Assembly: GCA_040414485.1 (NCBI GenBank)
Contig: JBEDUK010000010.1
Location: 54,798-118,797 of the forward strand
Source of the DNA: JBEDUK01 sp040414485
GTDB taxonomy: Bacteria > Actinomycetota > UBA4738
Length of the DNA: 64,000 nucleotides
Reading direction: 5' to 3'
The notes under the pieces are model-generated. The model saw only the letters and a program-made list of their open reading frames with translations, did no database searches and was not told the DNA's origin. Made by a program: the position numbers and the translations under genes. Shown piece after piece: positions 15,695 through 24,007 of the stretch. The number at the start of each line of letters is the position of its first letter. Position 1 is the stretch's first letter.

Positions 15695-17042
15695 CGGCGG
15701 CCACCAGTTCCTCGGCGGACATGCCCGGGGTCGCGATCTCCGCGGCGATGGCCTCCTCCACGCTCTGCTTGACCTCGGGGATCGTCACGCGGTCGAGCAC
15801 CTCTTGGAAGAAGCCGAACACCACCAGGCGTTCGGCCTCCTCGTACGGGATGCCACGGCTCTGGAGGTAGAAGATCGTCTCCTCCTCCACCGGCCCGACG
15901 CTGGCCGCGTGCCCGCAGCGCACCGGGTCGTTCGACAGGATCTCGAGGTTCGGGATCGAATCCGCCTTTGCCTGGTCGGAGAGCAGGATGTTCCGGTTCG
16001 TCTGGTACGCGTCGCACAGGTGCGCGCCGTGGCGCAGCACCACGGTCCCGCTGTAGATGGCCCGGGACGACCCCTTCAGGGCGCCCTTGTACAGCAGGTC
16101 CGACCGTGTCCGGGAGCCCACGTGGTCCTGGATCGAACGGAAGTCGAAGTGCTGCTTCCCGTGCCCGACGTACACGCCGAGCATCTCGGAGGCCCCGCCG
16201 TCGCCGAGGAGGAGGCTCTCCGACTCCATCCGCGACAGCGATCCGCCGAACGCGACCGCCAGCGAGCTCAGCTCCGCGTCGCGGTCGATCTCCGCACGCT
16301 GGACCTGGAGGTGGATGACCCCGCTCCCCCAGTCCTGCAGCGTGACGTAGCGAAGCCGCGCGTTCGGCCCGGCGTAGATCTCGACGACCGCGTCGGACAG
16401 CACGCCCTCAAGGTCCGGCGACACGAAGCGGTCGATGAACGTCAATTCGGCGCCCTCGTCGAGCACGATGACGGTGTGGGGGAAGACGGCGAGGCCGTCG
16501 CGGTCCACATAGGTCACGGTCTGCAGCGGCAGGTCGACCTTCACGCCCGCGGGCACATGGACGAACGTCCCACCGCTCCGGAAGGCGGCATGCAGTGCGG
16601 CGAACCGCGAGCGGTCGGCCGGCACCGTCCCGTGGAGCCTGTCGGTCAGCAGGTCGGGCCGCGTCGCGGCCACGTGGTCGATGCTCGCGAAGGTCACGCC
16701 GTCCTTGCGCGCCTTCGGGTCCAAGTGCGCGGTGACGACGGTCGAGTTGTGCTGGATGGCCAGGCCGGAGCGCTCGCCGAGCGAGCCGGCGGCCTCCAGC
16801 AGCGTCGGGTCGACGCCGTCGAGGTTGTCGGCGGCCGGCTCGGGCAGATAGGGGTCGAACGCCTCGAGGTCCAGTTCCCGCAGGTCGGTGTAGCGCCACT
16901 CCTCGGTCTCCGGCGAGGGCATCGGCGTGGTCTCGAAGATCTCGAACGCCTGCGCCCGGAGCCTGGCCAGGCCGTTGCCGCTCTGCTCGGCCAGGGCCGT
17001 CAGCGTGGTTCGATCGAATCCGTGCCTGGTGGTGTCGGCCAA
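15687..17042 (-). CDS. sufD: SufD Fe-S scaffold protein
   Basis: 451-residue SufBD-family beta-helix protein, partner of SufB in the SufBC2D scaffold. The N-terminal helical part has EEWRYTDLRELDLEAF; the C-terminal core has LPLQTVTYVDRDG, HFDFRSIQDHVGSRTRSDLLYKG and SNDPVRCGHAASVGPVEEETIFYLQSRGI, typical of SufD. The start is TTG 17042 with GAGG about six bases upstream; no ATG or GTG start is nearby in frame. First gene of the leftward operon sufD-Rieske-sufC-sufS-sufU, with a palindromic site about 110 bases upstream. Confidence 0.93.
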   Translation of the reverse strand: MADTTRHGFDRTTLTALAEQSGNGLARLRAQAFEIFETTPMPSPETEEWRYTDLRELDLEAFDPYLPEPAADNLDGVDPTLLEAAGSLGERSGLAIQHNSTVVTAHLDPKARKDGVTFASIDHVAATRPDLLTDRLHGTVPADRSRFAALHAAFRSGGTFVHVPAGVKVDLPLQTVTYVDRDGLAVFPHTVIVLDEGAELTFIDRFVSPDLEGVLSDAVVEIYAGPNARLRYVTLQDWGSGVIHLQVQRAEIDRDAELSSLAVAFGGSLSRMESESLLLGDGGASEMLGVYVGHGKQHFDFRSIQDHVGSRTRSDLLYKGALKGSSRAIYSGTVVLRHGAHLCDAYQTNRNILLSDQAKADSIPNLEILSNDPVRCGHAASVGPVEEETIFYLQSRGIPYEEAERLVVFGFFQEVLDRVTIPEVKQSVEEAIAAEIATPGMSAEELVAADG

Positions 17043-17148
17043 TGGATGCCTCGCTTGCCGTCGTCTCGGGCCGGCGCTCGAGCCGGCGCGATCGGTGGTC
17101 CTGCCTGCGGTGCGCCCCTCGCCCTCGCCCTCGCGCGGTTCCGCATCG

Positions 17149-17173
17149 AAATCCTATCAGCGAAGTAGGAATT
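17149..17173. promoter_or_regulatory. suf operator-like palindrome upstream of sufD
   Basis: AAAT-CCTA-N9-TAGG-AATT, with the CCTA/TAGG core at 17153-17169. The same 25-bp layout, in the same orientation, occurs upstream of sufB at 23920-23944, and I noticed it nowhere else in the window. It is probably the binding site of an iron-sulfur or iron-responsive dimeric regulator (an Rrf2-type protein would fit). No such regulator is encoded in the window. Confidence 0.65.
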
Positions 17174-17272
17174 AGCTCCCGCTCAGCGTCCACGGCTCCT
17201 CCGTGGAGGCGTCCGCTTGAACCGAACGCTCGCGAAGCGTCACACGGGTGGGGTCAAAGGGGTTATCAATTC

Positions 17273-17779
17273 GTGCTCATGCAGCCCATCTCGACGTCGG
17301 CCGGCCCTCGAGCGGCGTTCGACGAGTTCTTCCACGACCACTACCTACCCCTCGCGAAGGCCATGTACCTGGTGACCGGGGATCGGGCAGACGGCGAGGA
17401 CGTCGCCCAGGAGGCGATGGCGCGCGTCTACGAGAGATGGGACCGCGTCGCACGCATGGAATCGCCGAGCGGCTACCTGTACCGAACCGCCATCAACCTG
17501 CAGAGGAAGCGAGTCCGCTCGTCCAGGCGCCAGCGTCCGCTCCCCCTGCCCACCGGAGTCCCGGATCCGGCGGAGACGGTCGATCGACGGGAGCGGATCC
17601 GTGCGGCCATCGGGGCGCTCACGGCAGAGCAGCGTGAGGCGCTCATCCTGGTCGAGTTCCTCGGACTCGATTCGACGCAGGCGGCCGCCGCCCTCGGCAC
17701 GTCGTCGGAGTCGGTTCGGGCTCGCCTGCATCGGGCGCGCACGACGTTGCGCGACCAGTTCGGAGGCAGCGATGTCTGA
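17273..17779 (+). CDS. ECF RNA polymerase sigma factor (SigE-like)
   Basis: 168 residues with sigma-2 (about 14-75: FDEFFHDHYLPLAKAMYLVTGDRADGEDVAQEAMARVYERW) and sigma-4 (about 110-160: ALTAEQREALILVEFLGLDSTQAAAALGTSSESVRARLHRAR). GTG 17273 is preferred to ATG 17279 because AAAGGGG lies ten bases before it. The stop overlaps the start of the next gene by eight bases, the usual arrangement for a sigma factor and its membrane partner. Confidence 0.9.
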   Translation: MLMQPISTSAGPRAAFDEFFHDHYLPLAKAMYLVTGDRADGEDVAQEAMARVYERWDRVARMESPSGYLYRTAINLQRKRVRSSRRQRPLPLPTGVPDPAETVDRRERIRAAIGALTAEQREALILVEFLGLDSTQAAAALGTSSESVRARLHRARTTLRDQFGGSDV

Positions 17780-18884
17780 TCTGCGCAGCCTCCTCGACGA
17801 GGCGTCGGCCGACCTCACGCCGGCGGGCGACGAATACGCCGCGACCATCGGGCTGGCGGCTCGCCGGACCCGGAGGGCACGGCGGCAGCGCCTCGTCGCC
17901 GCCGCGGTGGCGATCGTCATCGCGGCAGCCGGCATCTCGCTCGCCGTGGGCACATTCGGTCCGCGAGCAGGCCGTCCGGCGGGGCAACCGCCCTACGGCA
18001 ACGGTCCCATCGGGTTCGTCGGCTTCACGTCGAACGCTCCGTTCGGCATTACCGGCGACCTTTACACCGTGAACTCGGACGGCTCCGGACTGACGCGCCT
18101 GACCCGGTCCGGTGACGTGACGGTCGACGTCCACTTCTCGCCGGATGGCCGGAAGGTCCTGTCCGCGCGGAGCCCCGGAGAGGGCGATTGGACGATCGCC
18201 GTGATGAACGCCGACGGCTCGGACCGCCGGCAACTCACGGGTGGAGAGGCAGGATCAGCCTCGAGCGCAACGGACGAGTTCCCCTCCTGGATCGCCGGGG
18301 GCCGGATCGCGTTCGTCCGCAACACAGGCGGCCGGGCGGCGCAGGGCATCTGGATCATGAACGCCGACGGATCGAGGGCGCGGCTCGTGACGCCCGGTTG
18401 GGTTCCATTCGAAGCGGCGTTCTCGCCGGACGGCTCGCGCGTCGCCTGGATGGGCAACCGGCACACAGGCGCAGGCGAAGAGGACATCTTCGTGGCCGAC
18501 CTCGACGGATCCCACCGCGCGCGGCTGACCCACGATCCGGGAACCGCCATGATGCCGTCCTGGTCACCGGACGGGGCGAGGCTCGCCTTCGTCAACAGCG
18601 GAACGATCCAGGTCATCGATTCGGACGGTTCCGGCAGGCGAACGATCTATCGATGCGACCGGCCGTGCGCCGGCGGCCAGTGGCCCACCTGGTCGCCGGA
18701 TGGCCGGGAGATCGCGTTCACCGTCTCGTCGATGCAGCCCCCGTTCTCCCGCACGAAGTGGACCGATCTCTTCGTCGTTCGAACCGACGGCTCCGACCTG
18801 CATCGCGTGATCCGCCTGCCGTTCATCGCCTGCTGCCCCACCTGGCAGCCGATCGGGCCTGCCGGCGGCGACTCCGGACGCTAG
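17772..18884 (+). CDS. Membrane-anchored TolB-like beta-propeller protein, partner of the ECF sigma factor
   Basis: 370 residues: a short cytosolic N-terminus (1-45, Arg-rich TRRARRQR), one TM segment (about 46-64), a Pro/Gly linker, then six or more PD40/TolB-type repeats with the recurring motif SPDGRKV or SPDGSRV and NADGS or DSDGS turns. It is coupled to the upstream sigma gene and so is the candidate anti-sigma or signal-sensing partner. I see no HxxxCxxC zinc anti-sigma motif, so any sigma binding would use an unrecognised N-terminal segment. The propeller would lie outside the membrane. Confidence 0.75.
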   Translation: MSDLRSLLDEASADLTPAGDEYAATIGLAARRTRRARRQRLVAAAVAIVIAAAGISLAVGTFGPRAGRPAGQPPYGNGPIGFVGFTSNAPFGITGDLYTVNSDGSGLTRLTRSGDVTVDVHFSPDGRKVLSARSPGEGDWTIAVMNADGSDRRQLTGGEAGSASSATDEFPSWIAGGRIAFVRNTGGRAAQGIWIMNADGSRARLVTPGWVPFEAAFSPDGSRVAWMGNRHTGAGEEDIFVADLDGSHRARLTHDPGTAMMPSWSPDGARLAFVNSGTIQVIDSDGSGRRTIYRCDRPCAGGQWPTWSPDGREIAFTVSSMQPPFSRTKWTDLFVVRTDGSDLHRVIRLPFIACCPTWQPIGPAGGDSGR

Positions 18885-18885
18885 A

Positions 18886-19980
18886 TCAGGTGTTGCAGTA
18901 CCCGGAGTCCGAGTGCCAGGGCGACCAGCCGTAGTGCGCGACCGTGTAGGCCGCGACCGCCACGTTCGCCTCCGCGTTGAACACGTCCGCCCCCTTCCAG
19001 CCGGCGTTCGACGAGAACCACGGCCAGAGGTTCGGCATGAACTGGTACACGCCGGACGCTCCGCTGTACCTGTTCACGGCGGTCGGGATGTACCGGGATT
19101 CGCGCCAGCCGACGCAGAGCGCCGTCTCGAGGTCAGCCCGCCCGAGCGGCCCGAAGTAGTAGTGGATCAGGGCGACGACCTTCTTCGGCCCGCCGGGCGG
19201 CGGGGGCGGCGGACGGTAGTTCCCGTGCCCCGAATGGCGCAGCGCCTGTTCGGCGAGCTCACGCTGCCGCTTGTCGCGCAGCGACTTCAGCGTCGCCTGG
19301 AGCTTCGTCCGGTCAGCGTCGAGCTGTGCGACAACCGTCCGCTGCTTCTGGAACGCGACCGCGAGCGACGACGCGTCGGCCTCCATGTGGCCCTCTGCCG
19401 AACGACGTCTCGCCGAGAGCGCTTCCAGACCGGCCTCGACCCTCACCAGCTGCGACCGCGACTGGTCCACCGCGGCCGTGTCGGCGGAGATCTGTCCGGT
19501 TCCGGCGTTCAGGTCCGCGACCCGCTCGGCCATGTCGCCGAAAGAGGTCGACTCGAGCACGATCGCGAGATTGCCCGCCGGGCCCGTCATGTAGGCCTCG
19601 CGCGCCATCGCGTCGATCGCCGCCTGATGCGTGGCGACGGTCTGGGCGAGCTGACGCATACCCAACTGGGCGTTGACGATCTTCCCCTGGGTCGCTTCGA
19701 TGCTGCGCCGGCCGGCGTCCACCTGTTCGAGCAGGGTCACCAGCTGCGCCTGCAACGCGTCTCGCTGCTTCGCGGCGGCGTTCACGCGCGCAACCAGCGC
19801 GCTGAAGTCCGACTGAGCCTTCCGCAGGTCCGAAGCGGTGTCCGCGCCGGCCGGCGACAGCGAGACGGTCGACACCGCAGCCAGAGCGAGCATGAACGAG
19901 GCGATCGACCGCGCGGAGCGAAGGCCCCGCCGGCCGTTCCGTGCCAGTCCGGTCGCGCGCGCGTTCTGCAGAATCGTCAA
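18886..19980 (-). CDS. Secreted coiled-coil protein with C-terminal lysozyme-like (transglycosylase) domain
   Basis: 364 residues. A long n-region and signal peptide (cleavage likely after SPAGA, near residue 46) are followed by a coiled coil (about 48-240) like those of cell-wall hydrolase regulators such as CwlO or RipA. A Pro-rich hinge (RPPPPPPGGP) leads to a small lysozyme-like domain (about 265-364) with ETALCVGWRESRYIPTAVN, SGASGVYQFMPNLWPWF and ANVAVAAYTVAHYGWSPW. The Glu in WRES is the likely catalytic acid. The start is TTG 19980; starting at the internal ATG would remove the basic n-region. Likely acts on peptidoglycan during growth or division. Confidence 0.82.
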   Translation of the reverse strand: MTILQNARATGLARNGRRGLRSARSIASFMLALAAVSTVSLSPAGADTASDLRKAQSDFSALVARVNAAAKQRDALQAQLVTLLEQVDAGRRSIEATQGKIVNAQLGMRQLAQTVATHQAAIDAMAREAYMTGPAGNLAIVLESTSFGDMAERVADLNAGTGQISADTAAVDQSRSQLVRVEAGLEALSARRRSAEGHMEADASSLAVAFQKQRTVVAQLDADRTKLQATLKSLRDKRQRELAEQALRHSGHGNYRPPPPPPGGPKKVVALIHYYFGPLGRADLETALCVGWRESRYIPTAVNRYSGASGVYQFMPNLWPWFSSNAGWKGADVFNAEANVAVAAYTVAHYGWSPWHSDSGYCNT

Positions 19981-20138
19981 CCTGCCTTACTTTTCAAATG
20001 GGCTCCGCGCGGGACGGCGCAGAAGCCTCGGAGAAGGGTTCGACTTCCGGCCCGCACGGCTTGACGCGGACGACCCCGAACCTTCGACCTAGGTCGGACG
20101 GACGACCCTGTAGGCTCGGATTCGAGATGGAGGAGCCC

Positions 20139-21473
20139 GTGGACCGATCCGTGAAGGAACGCGTGCGTTCGCTCATGCCCGGCGTGCGCGCCGACCTCGA
20201 ATCGCTGGTGCGCATCCCGTCGGTCGGCTTCGACGGATTCGATCCGACGCACGTTCGCGACTCCGCTGAGTTGACGCGCGACCTCCTGGAAGGCTGCGGC
20301 GCGACGGCCCGCCTGCTGGAGGCGGATGGTGCGCATCCGGCGGTCCTGGCTCATGTCGACGGGCCGGATGGGGCGCCGACCGTGCTTCTGTACGCCCATC
20401 ACGACGTCCAACCGCCCGGCCCCGCCGAACTCTGGAGCGCCGGACCCTTCGAGCCCGTGGAGCGCGCGGGTCGCCTCTACGGGCGCGGCGTCTCCGACGA
20501 CAAGGCGGGGATCGCGATGCACCTCGCAGCGCTTCGGGCCTGGGACGGCAAGCCCCCTGTGGGCGTCACGATCTTCGTCGAGGGCGAGGAGGAGTGCGGG
20601 TCATCGAACCTCGGGACGTTCCTGGCCGCGGCGCGGGACGAGCTCCAGGCGGACGTGGTGGTCCTGGCGGACGGTGGAACGTGGCGGACGGGCACGCCGG
20701 AACTGACGGGGTCGCTGCGCGGCGTGGTGGCGTGCTTCGTGGAGGTCCGGGTGCTGGATCACGCCGTGCACAGCGGCGGGTTCGGCGGCGTGTTCCCGGA
20801 CGCCCTCATGGTGCTGTCCCGGATGCTGTCCACGCTGCACGACGACGACGGCGACGTGGCCGTGGACGGTTTGGTCCGAGAGTCGGGGCCGGCCACGGAC
20901 CTGACTGAAGCGGAGCTCCGGTCGTACACGGGCGCGCGACCGGGCGTGTCGCTGATCGGCAGCGGGTCGCTCGAGGAGCGGCTGTGGACGAAGCCGGCGA
21001 TCTCGATCCTCGGTATCGACGCGCCGGCGACGTTCGAGGCTGCGAACCGGCTGGTCGCGTCGGCGCGGGCGAAGGTCAGCATGCGGATTCCGCCGGGGCA
21101 GGATCCGGCGGCGGCCATGTCGGCGTTGCAAGAGCACCTGCGGGCTCATGTGCCGTGGGGCGCCGAGGTTTCGTTCAGCGGCGAGGACCTGGGCGCGCCG
21201 TACGTGCTGGCCTCGGACGGGCCGGCCTACGTCGCGATGCGGCGGGCGATGCTGGAAGCGTTCGGCATTGATGCTGTGGCCGCTGGGAGCGGCGGTTCGA
21301 TCCCGTTCGTGGCGGAGTTCGCGTCGTTGTTGCCGAACGCGGAGTTGATGATCACCGGCGCGGGCGACCCGCAGTGCAACGCGCATGCGGAGGACGAGAG
21401 CCTGGACCTCGGCGACCTGGAGAAGGCGTGCCTGGCTGAGGCGCTGTTCTTGCGGTACCTCGCCGAAGGCTAG
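20139..21473 (+). CDS. M20 family metallopeptidase (dipeptidase-like)
   Basis: 444-residue zinc peptidase of the M20/M28 fold. Metal and catalytic motifs: YAHHDVQPPG (His metal ligand, then catalytic Asp), GRGVSDDKAG (bridging Asp) and EGEEECGSSN (catalytic Glu-Glu). A dimerisation lid domain interrupts the catalytic domain (DHAVHSGGFGG onward). A GTG start at 20139 with GGAGGA six bases upstream is preferred over ATG 20127, whose own leader has no ribosome site. A close paralogue lies at 30917-32257. Cytosolic; substrate not predictable beyond small peptides. Confidence 0.88.
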   Translation: MDRSVKERVRSLMPGVRADLESLVRIPSVGFDGFDPTHVRDSAELTRDLLEGCGATARLLEADGAHPAVLAHVDGPDGAPTVLLYAHHDVQPPGPAELWSAGPFEPVERAGRLYGRGVSDDKAGIAMHLAALRAWDGKPPVGVTIFVEGEEECGSSNLGTFLAAARDELQADVVVLADGGTWRTGTPELTGSLRGVVACFVEVRVLDHAVHSGGFGGVFPDALMVLSRMLSTLHDDDGDVAVDGLVRESGPATDLTEAELRSYTGARPGVSLIGSGSLEERLWTKPAISILGIDAPATFEAANRLVASARAKVSMRIPPGQDPAAAMSALQEHLRAHVPWGAEVSFSGEDLGAPYVLASDGPAYVAMRRAMLEAFGIDAVAAGSGGSIPFVAEFASLLPNAELMITGAGDPQCNAHAEDESLDLGDLEKACLAEALFLRYLAEG

Positions 21474-21898
21474 GGCGGCGGCGTTCCCCCGCCCGGCGGG
21501 GCGATCACGATCGTGCCCTTCATCCCCAGGTCGCGGTGATACGCGCAGTACATGAAGTAGCGGCCGTTGCCGCCCAGCCGCGCTCCGATGTTGCGGATGA
21601 CCAGCGACTTCCCCGGCGCGACGTTCGCCGAGTAACCGATCCCCGGGATCGTCACGTTGTGGTCGTTCATGCCGTAGTTCGTGACGACGAGCGTCTCGTT
21701 CAGGGCGAGGTGTGGTGTGGGGTGGGCGTCGTGGAAGTGGTAGTCGACGGCGCTGACGACCCAGATGGGCGCGGCCGTCGCGGTTTCATCGTGACCAGAA
21801 CTGGCGACCGTCGCGATCGCGATCGTGAGCGCGATGACGGCTCCGGTCCATCGAATCACTGAGCCGCGTCTGCTGGGGTGGTTTGCCACGGCAGGCAT
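21470..21898 (-). CDS. Membrane-anchored cupredoxin-like protein
   Basis: About 142 residues with an N-terminal TM or signal segment (about 12-34) and a cupredoxin domain. The type 1 copper ligands are visible: His80 (MNDHNVT), Cys118 (YCAYH), His121 and Met126 (RDLGMKG). Faces the outside of the cell; probably a small electron carrier or copper-binding protein. The start is uncertain: ATG 21898 is taken, longer forms start at 21919 or 21976. Overlaps the convergent M20 gene by four bases. Confidence 0.75.
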   Translation of the reverse strand: MPAVANHPSRRGSVIRWTGAVIALTIAIATVASSGHDETATAAPIWVVSAVDYHFHDAHPTPHLALNETLVVTNYGMNDHNVTIPGIGYSANVAPGKSLVIRNIGARLGGNGRYFMYCAYHRDLGMKGTIVIAPPGGGTPPP

Positions 21899-21977
21899 TG
21901 TCTCGGATGGAACGAACATCCGTGTCTGACACCGGCTCGGCTGACGGTGGGTCAATCTCCCGTGCGACACTCGCATC

Positions 21978-22439
21978 GTGTTGTCCTTGAAGCTCGAACC
22001 ATCCGAGTACGAAGCGCGAGTCGCTCACTACGTGAGCCGCGTGCTCGCGCCTGTGCAGCCCGGATCTCGGATTCCCGACTCGGATGACCTGGAAGAGCTC
22101 CTTTCTTGGCTCGAAGGGTTCGTCCAAGCCGCGCTGCCCTTGGCTTGCGGGGCCGCTACCATCCTCGATGGCATCGTTCCCGAGAGCGCGACGAAGCACA
22201 AATCGTCGACCGCGAAGATCCTCGGTCGGTGCTGGGTGCTTGGATCGCGCGGAGACGTGCAGCAGCCCATCTACTTGTCGATCCGCGCCCACGCGGACCT
22301 GGATCGGATCAAGCGACTCGAGTGCAGGTTCGGCGTGTCGGGCAACTCCAACCCGTCCGACAAGGTTTTGAACTCGCTGCTGCTCCCGGACGCGATCCAT
22401 CGCATCGCGTGGGCCTGCGAGTTCACGGTCGACGGGTAA
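21978..22439 (+). CDS. Hypothetical protein
   Basis: 153 residues, unrecognised. It starts at GTG 21978 and ends three bases before the convergent sufB stop. Mixed alpha/beta character, no TM segment or signal peptide. A WVLGSRGDVQQPIYLSIRAH strand-rich section (about residues 85-105) and an acidic DSDDLEELLSWLEG helix (about 34-47) are the only distinctive parts. Codon use is less GC-biased than in its neighbours, which may point to recent acquisition. Not assignable to a family from sequence alone. Confidence 0.6.
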   Translation: MLSLKLEPSEYEARVAHYVSRVLAPVQPGSRIPDSDDLEELLSWLEGFVQAALPLACGAATILDGIVPESATKHKSSTAKILGRCWVLGSRGDVQQPIYLSIRAHADLDRIKRLECRFGVSGNSNPSDKVLNSLLLPDAIHRIAWACEFTVDG

Positions 22440-22442
22440 CGC

Positions 22443-23855
22443 CTAGCCGATCGCGCCTTCCATCTGGAGCTCGATCAGCCGGTTCAGCTCGACCGCGTAC
22501 TCCATGGGCAGCTCGCGCGTGATCGGCTCGATGAAGCCGTTCACGACCATGGCGGTCGCTTCGGCCTCGGTCAGCCCGCGCGACATCAGATAGAAGAGCT
22601 GGTCCTCGCCGACCCGCGAGACCGTGGCCTCGTGGCCCAGCTGCGCGCTCTGGTCCTCGACCTCCACGTAGGGATAGGTGTCCGAACGCGACTCCTGGTC
22701 CAGGATCAGCGCGTCGCAGCGGACGATCGACTTCGCGTGGTGCGCCTCGGGCTCCACGCGCACGAGCCCGCGGTACCCGGTGCGACCGCCGTCCTTCGAC
22801 ACGGACTTCGACGTGATCACCGACGATGTGTAGGGCGCCACGTGAACGGCCTTGCCGCCCGCGTCGGTGTGCATCCCCTTGCCGGCGAACGCCACTGAGA
22901 GCACCTCGCCACGCGCACCCTTGCCCAGCAGATAGATCGAGGGGTACTTCATGGTGATCTTCGACCCGATGTTGCCGTCGACCCATTCCATGACCGCGTC
23001 CTCGTGGGCGGCGGCGCGCTTGGTCACAAGGTTGTAGACGTTCGTCGACCAGTTCTGGATCGTCGTGTACCGCACGCGGGCCCCGCGCTTGACGACGATC
23101 TCGACCACCGCCGAGTGCAGCGAGTCGGTCGTGTAGATCGGCGCCGAGCAGCCCTCCACGTAGTGCACGTATGAACCCTCGTCCGCGATGATCAGCGTCC
23201 GCTCGAACTGCCCCATGTTCTGGGCGTTGATCCGGAAGTACGCCTGCAGCGGGATGTCCACGTGCACGCCCGGTGGCACGTAGATGAACGACCCGCCGCT
23301 CCACACCGCGGAGTTCAGGGCGGCGAACTTGTTGTCGTTCGCCGGGATGATCGTGCCGAAGTACTCCTTGACGATGTCGGAATGGTCGCGCAGGGCGGTA
23401 TCCATGTCGCAGAAGAGCACCCCGATGTCGTCGAGCTCCTTCTTGATCTTGTGGTAGACGACCTCGGACTCGTACTGGGCGGAGACGCCGCCCAGGTACC
23501 GCTTCTCCGCTTCGGGGATGCCCAGCTTGTCCCACGTGCCGCGGATGTCCGCGGGCAGGTCCTCCCACGTCTTGGCCTGCTTCTCGGTGGACCTGATGAA
23601 GTAGTAGATGTCGTCGAAGTCGATGTCGGAGAGGTCGGCGCCCCACCATGGCATCGGCCGCTGCTGGAAGTGCTTCAGCGCCTTCAACCGGTACTTGCGC
23701 ATCCAGACCGGCTCACTCTTGAGGTAGGAGATCTCCTCGACGACCGCCTCGTTCAGCCCCTTCTTGGGCTGGAAGACGTAGTGCTCCGGATCGTGCCAGC
23801 CGAACCGGTAGCCCTTGGACAGTTCGTTGAGGTGTTCCTGCTGCGTGACGGCCAT
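22443..23855 (-). CDS. sufB: SufB Fe-S scaffold protein
   Basis: 470-residue core scaffold on which nascent clusters form with SufC and SufD. The family landmarks are KGLNEAVVEEISYLKSEPVWMRKYRLKAL near the start, SAVWSGGSFIYVPPGVHVDIPLQAYFRIN in the middle, and RCDALILDQESRSDTYPYVEVEDQSAQLGHEATVSRVGEDQLFYLMSRGL at the end. It is physically separated from sufDCSU by 5.4 kb, unlike the usual contiguous order, but shares an upstream palindrome with sufD. ATG 23855 with a GAAGGGACC leader. Confidence 0.96.
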   Translation of the reverse strand: MAVTQQEHLNELSKGYRFGWHDPEHYVFQPKKGLNEAVVEEISYLKSEPVWMRKYRLKALKHFQQRPMPWWGADLSDIDFDDIYYFIRSTEKQAKTWEDLPADIRGTWDKLGIPEAEKRYLGGVSAQYESEVVYHKIKKELDDIGVLFCDMDTALRDHSDIVKEYFGTIIPANDNKFAALNSAVWSGGSFIYVPPGVHVDIPLQAYFRINAQNMGQFERTLIIADEGSYVHYVEGCSAPIYTTDSLHSAVVEIVVKRGARVRYTTIQNWSTNVYNLVTKRAAAHEDAVMEWVDGNIGSKITMKYPSIYLLGKGARGEVLSVAFAGKGMHTDAGGKAVHVAPYTSSVITSKSVSKDGGRTGYRGLVRVEPEAHHAKSIVRCDALILDQESRSDTYPYVEVEDQSAQLGHEATVSRVGEDQLFYLMSRGLTEAEATAMVVNGFIEPITRELPMEYAVELNRLIELQMEGAIG

Positions 23856-23919
23856 GGCCGGGTCCCTTCGAATCGCTGCAATCAGGGGGGCGTGCTTCGT
23901 CCCCGTCAGTCTACCGTTG

Positions 23920-23944
23920 AAACCCTACCTCCGCGATAGGAATT
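23920..23944. promoter_or_regulatory. suf operator-like palindrome upstream of sufB
   Basis: AAAC-CCTA-N9-TAGG-AATT, with the CCTA/TAGG core at 23924-23940. It matches the site at 17149-17173 in core, spacing, flanks and orientation relative to the gene it precedes. It lies 65-90 bases upstream of the sufB start, a normal operator position. See the sufD site for interpretation. Confidence 0.65.
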
Positions 23945-23953
23945 CCAACCCGC

Positions 23954-23977
23954 CGCGGCCGGTCCCGGCCGGCCGCG
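23954..23977 (-). terminator. Hairpin between the sufT-like gene and sufB
   Basis: A perfect 9-bp stem (CGCGGCCGG with CCGGCCGCG) and a 6-base loop, 31 bases past the stop of the gene at 24008. There is no T tract. It separates that gene from the sufB operator, suggesting two transcription units on the same strand. Confidence 0.55.
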
Positions 23978-24007
23978 TGGTCGGGGACGTCGGCGCGGGT
24001 CAGCCGG

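Noticed and set aside
19981..20138. Possible c-di-AMP (ydaO-type) riboswitch before the cell-wall hydrolase-like gene
   Set aside because: Such genes often have one and a GTCGAACCC segment is present, but I could not match the rest of the conserved core or the pairing pattern.
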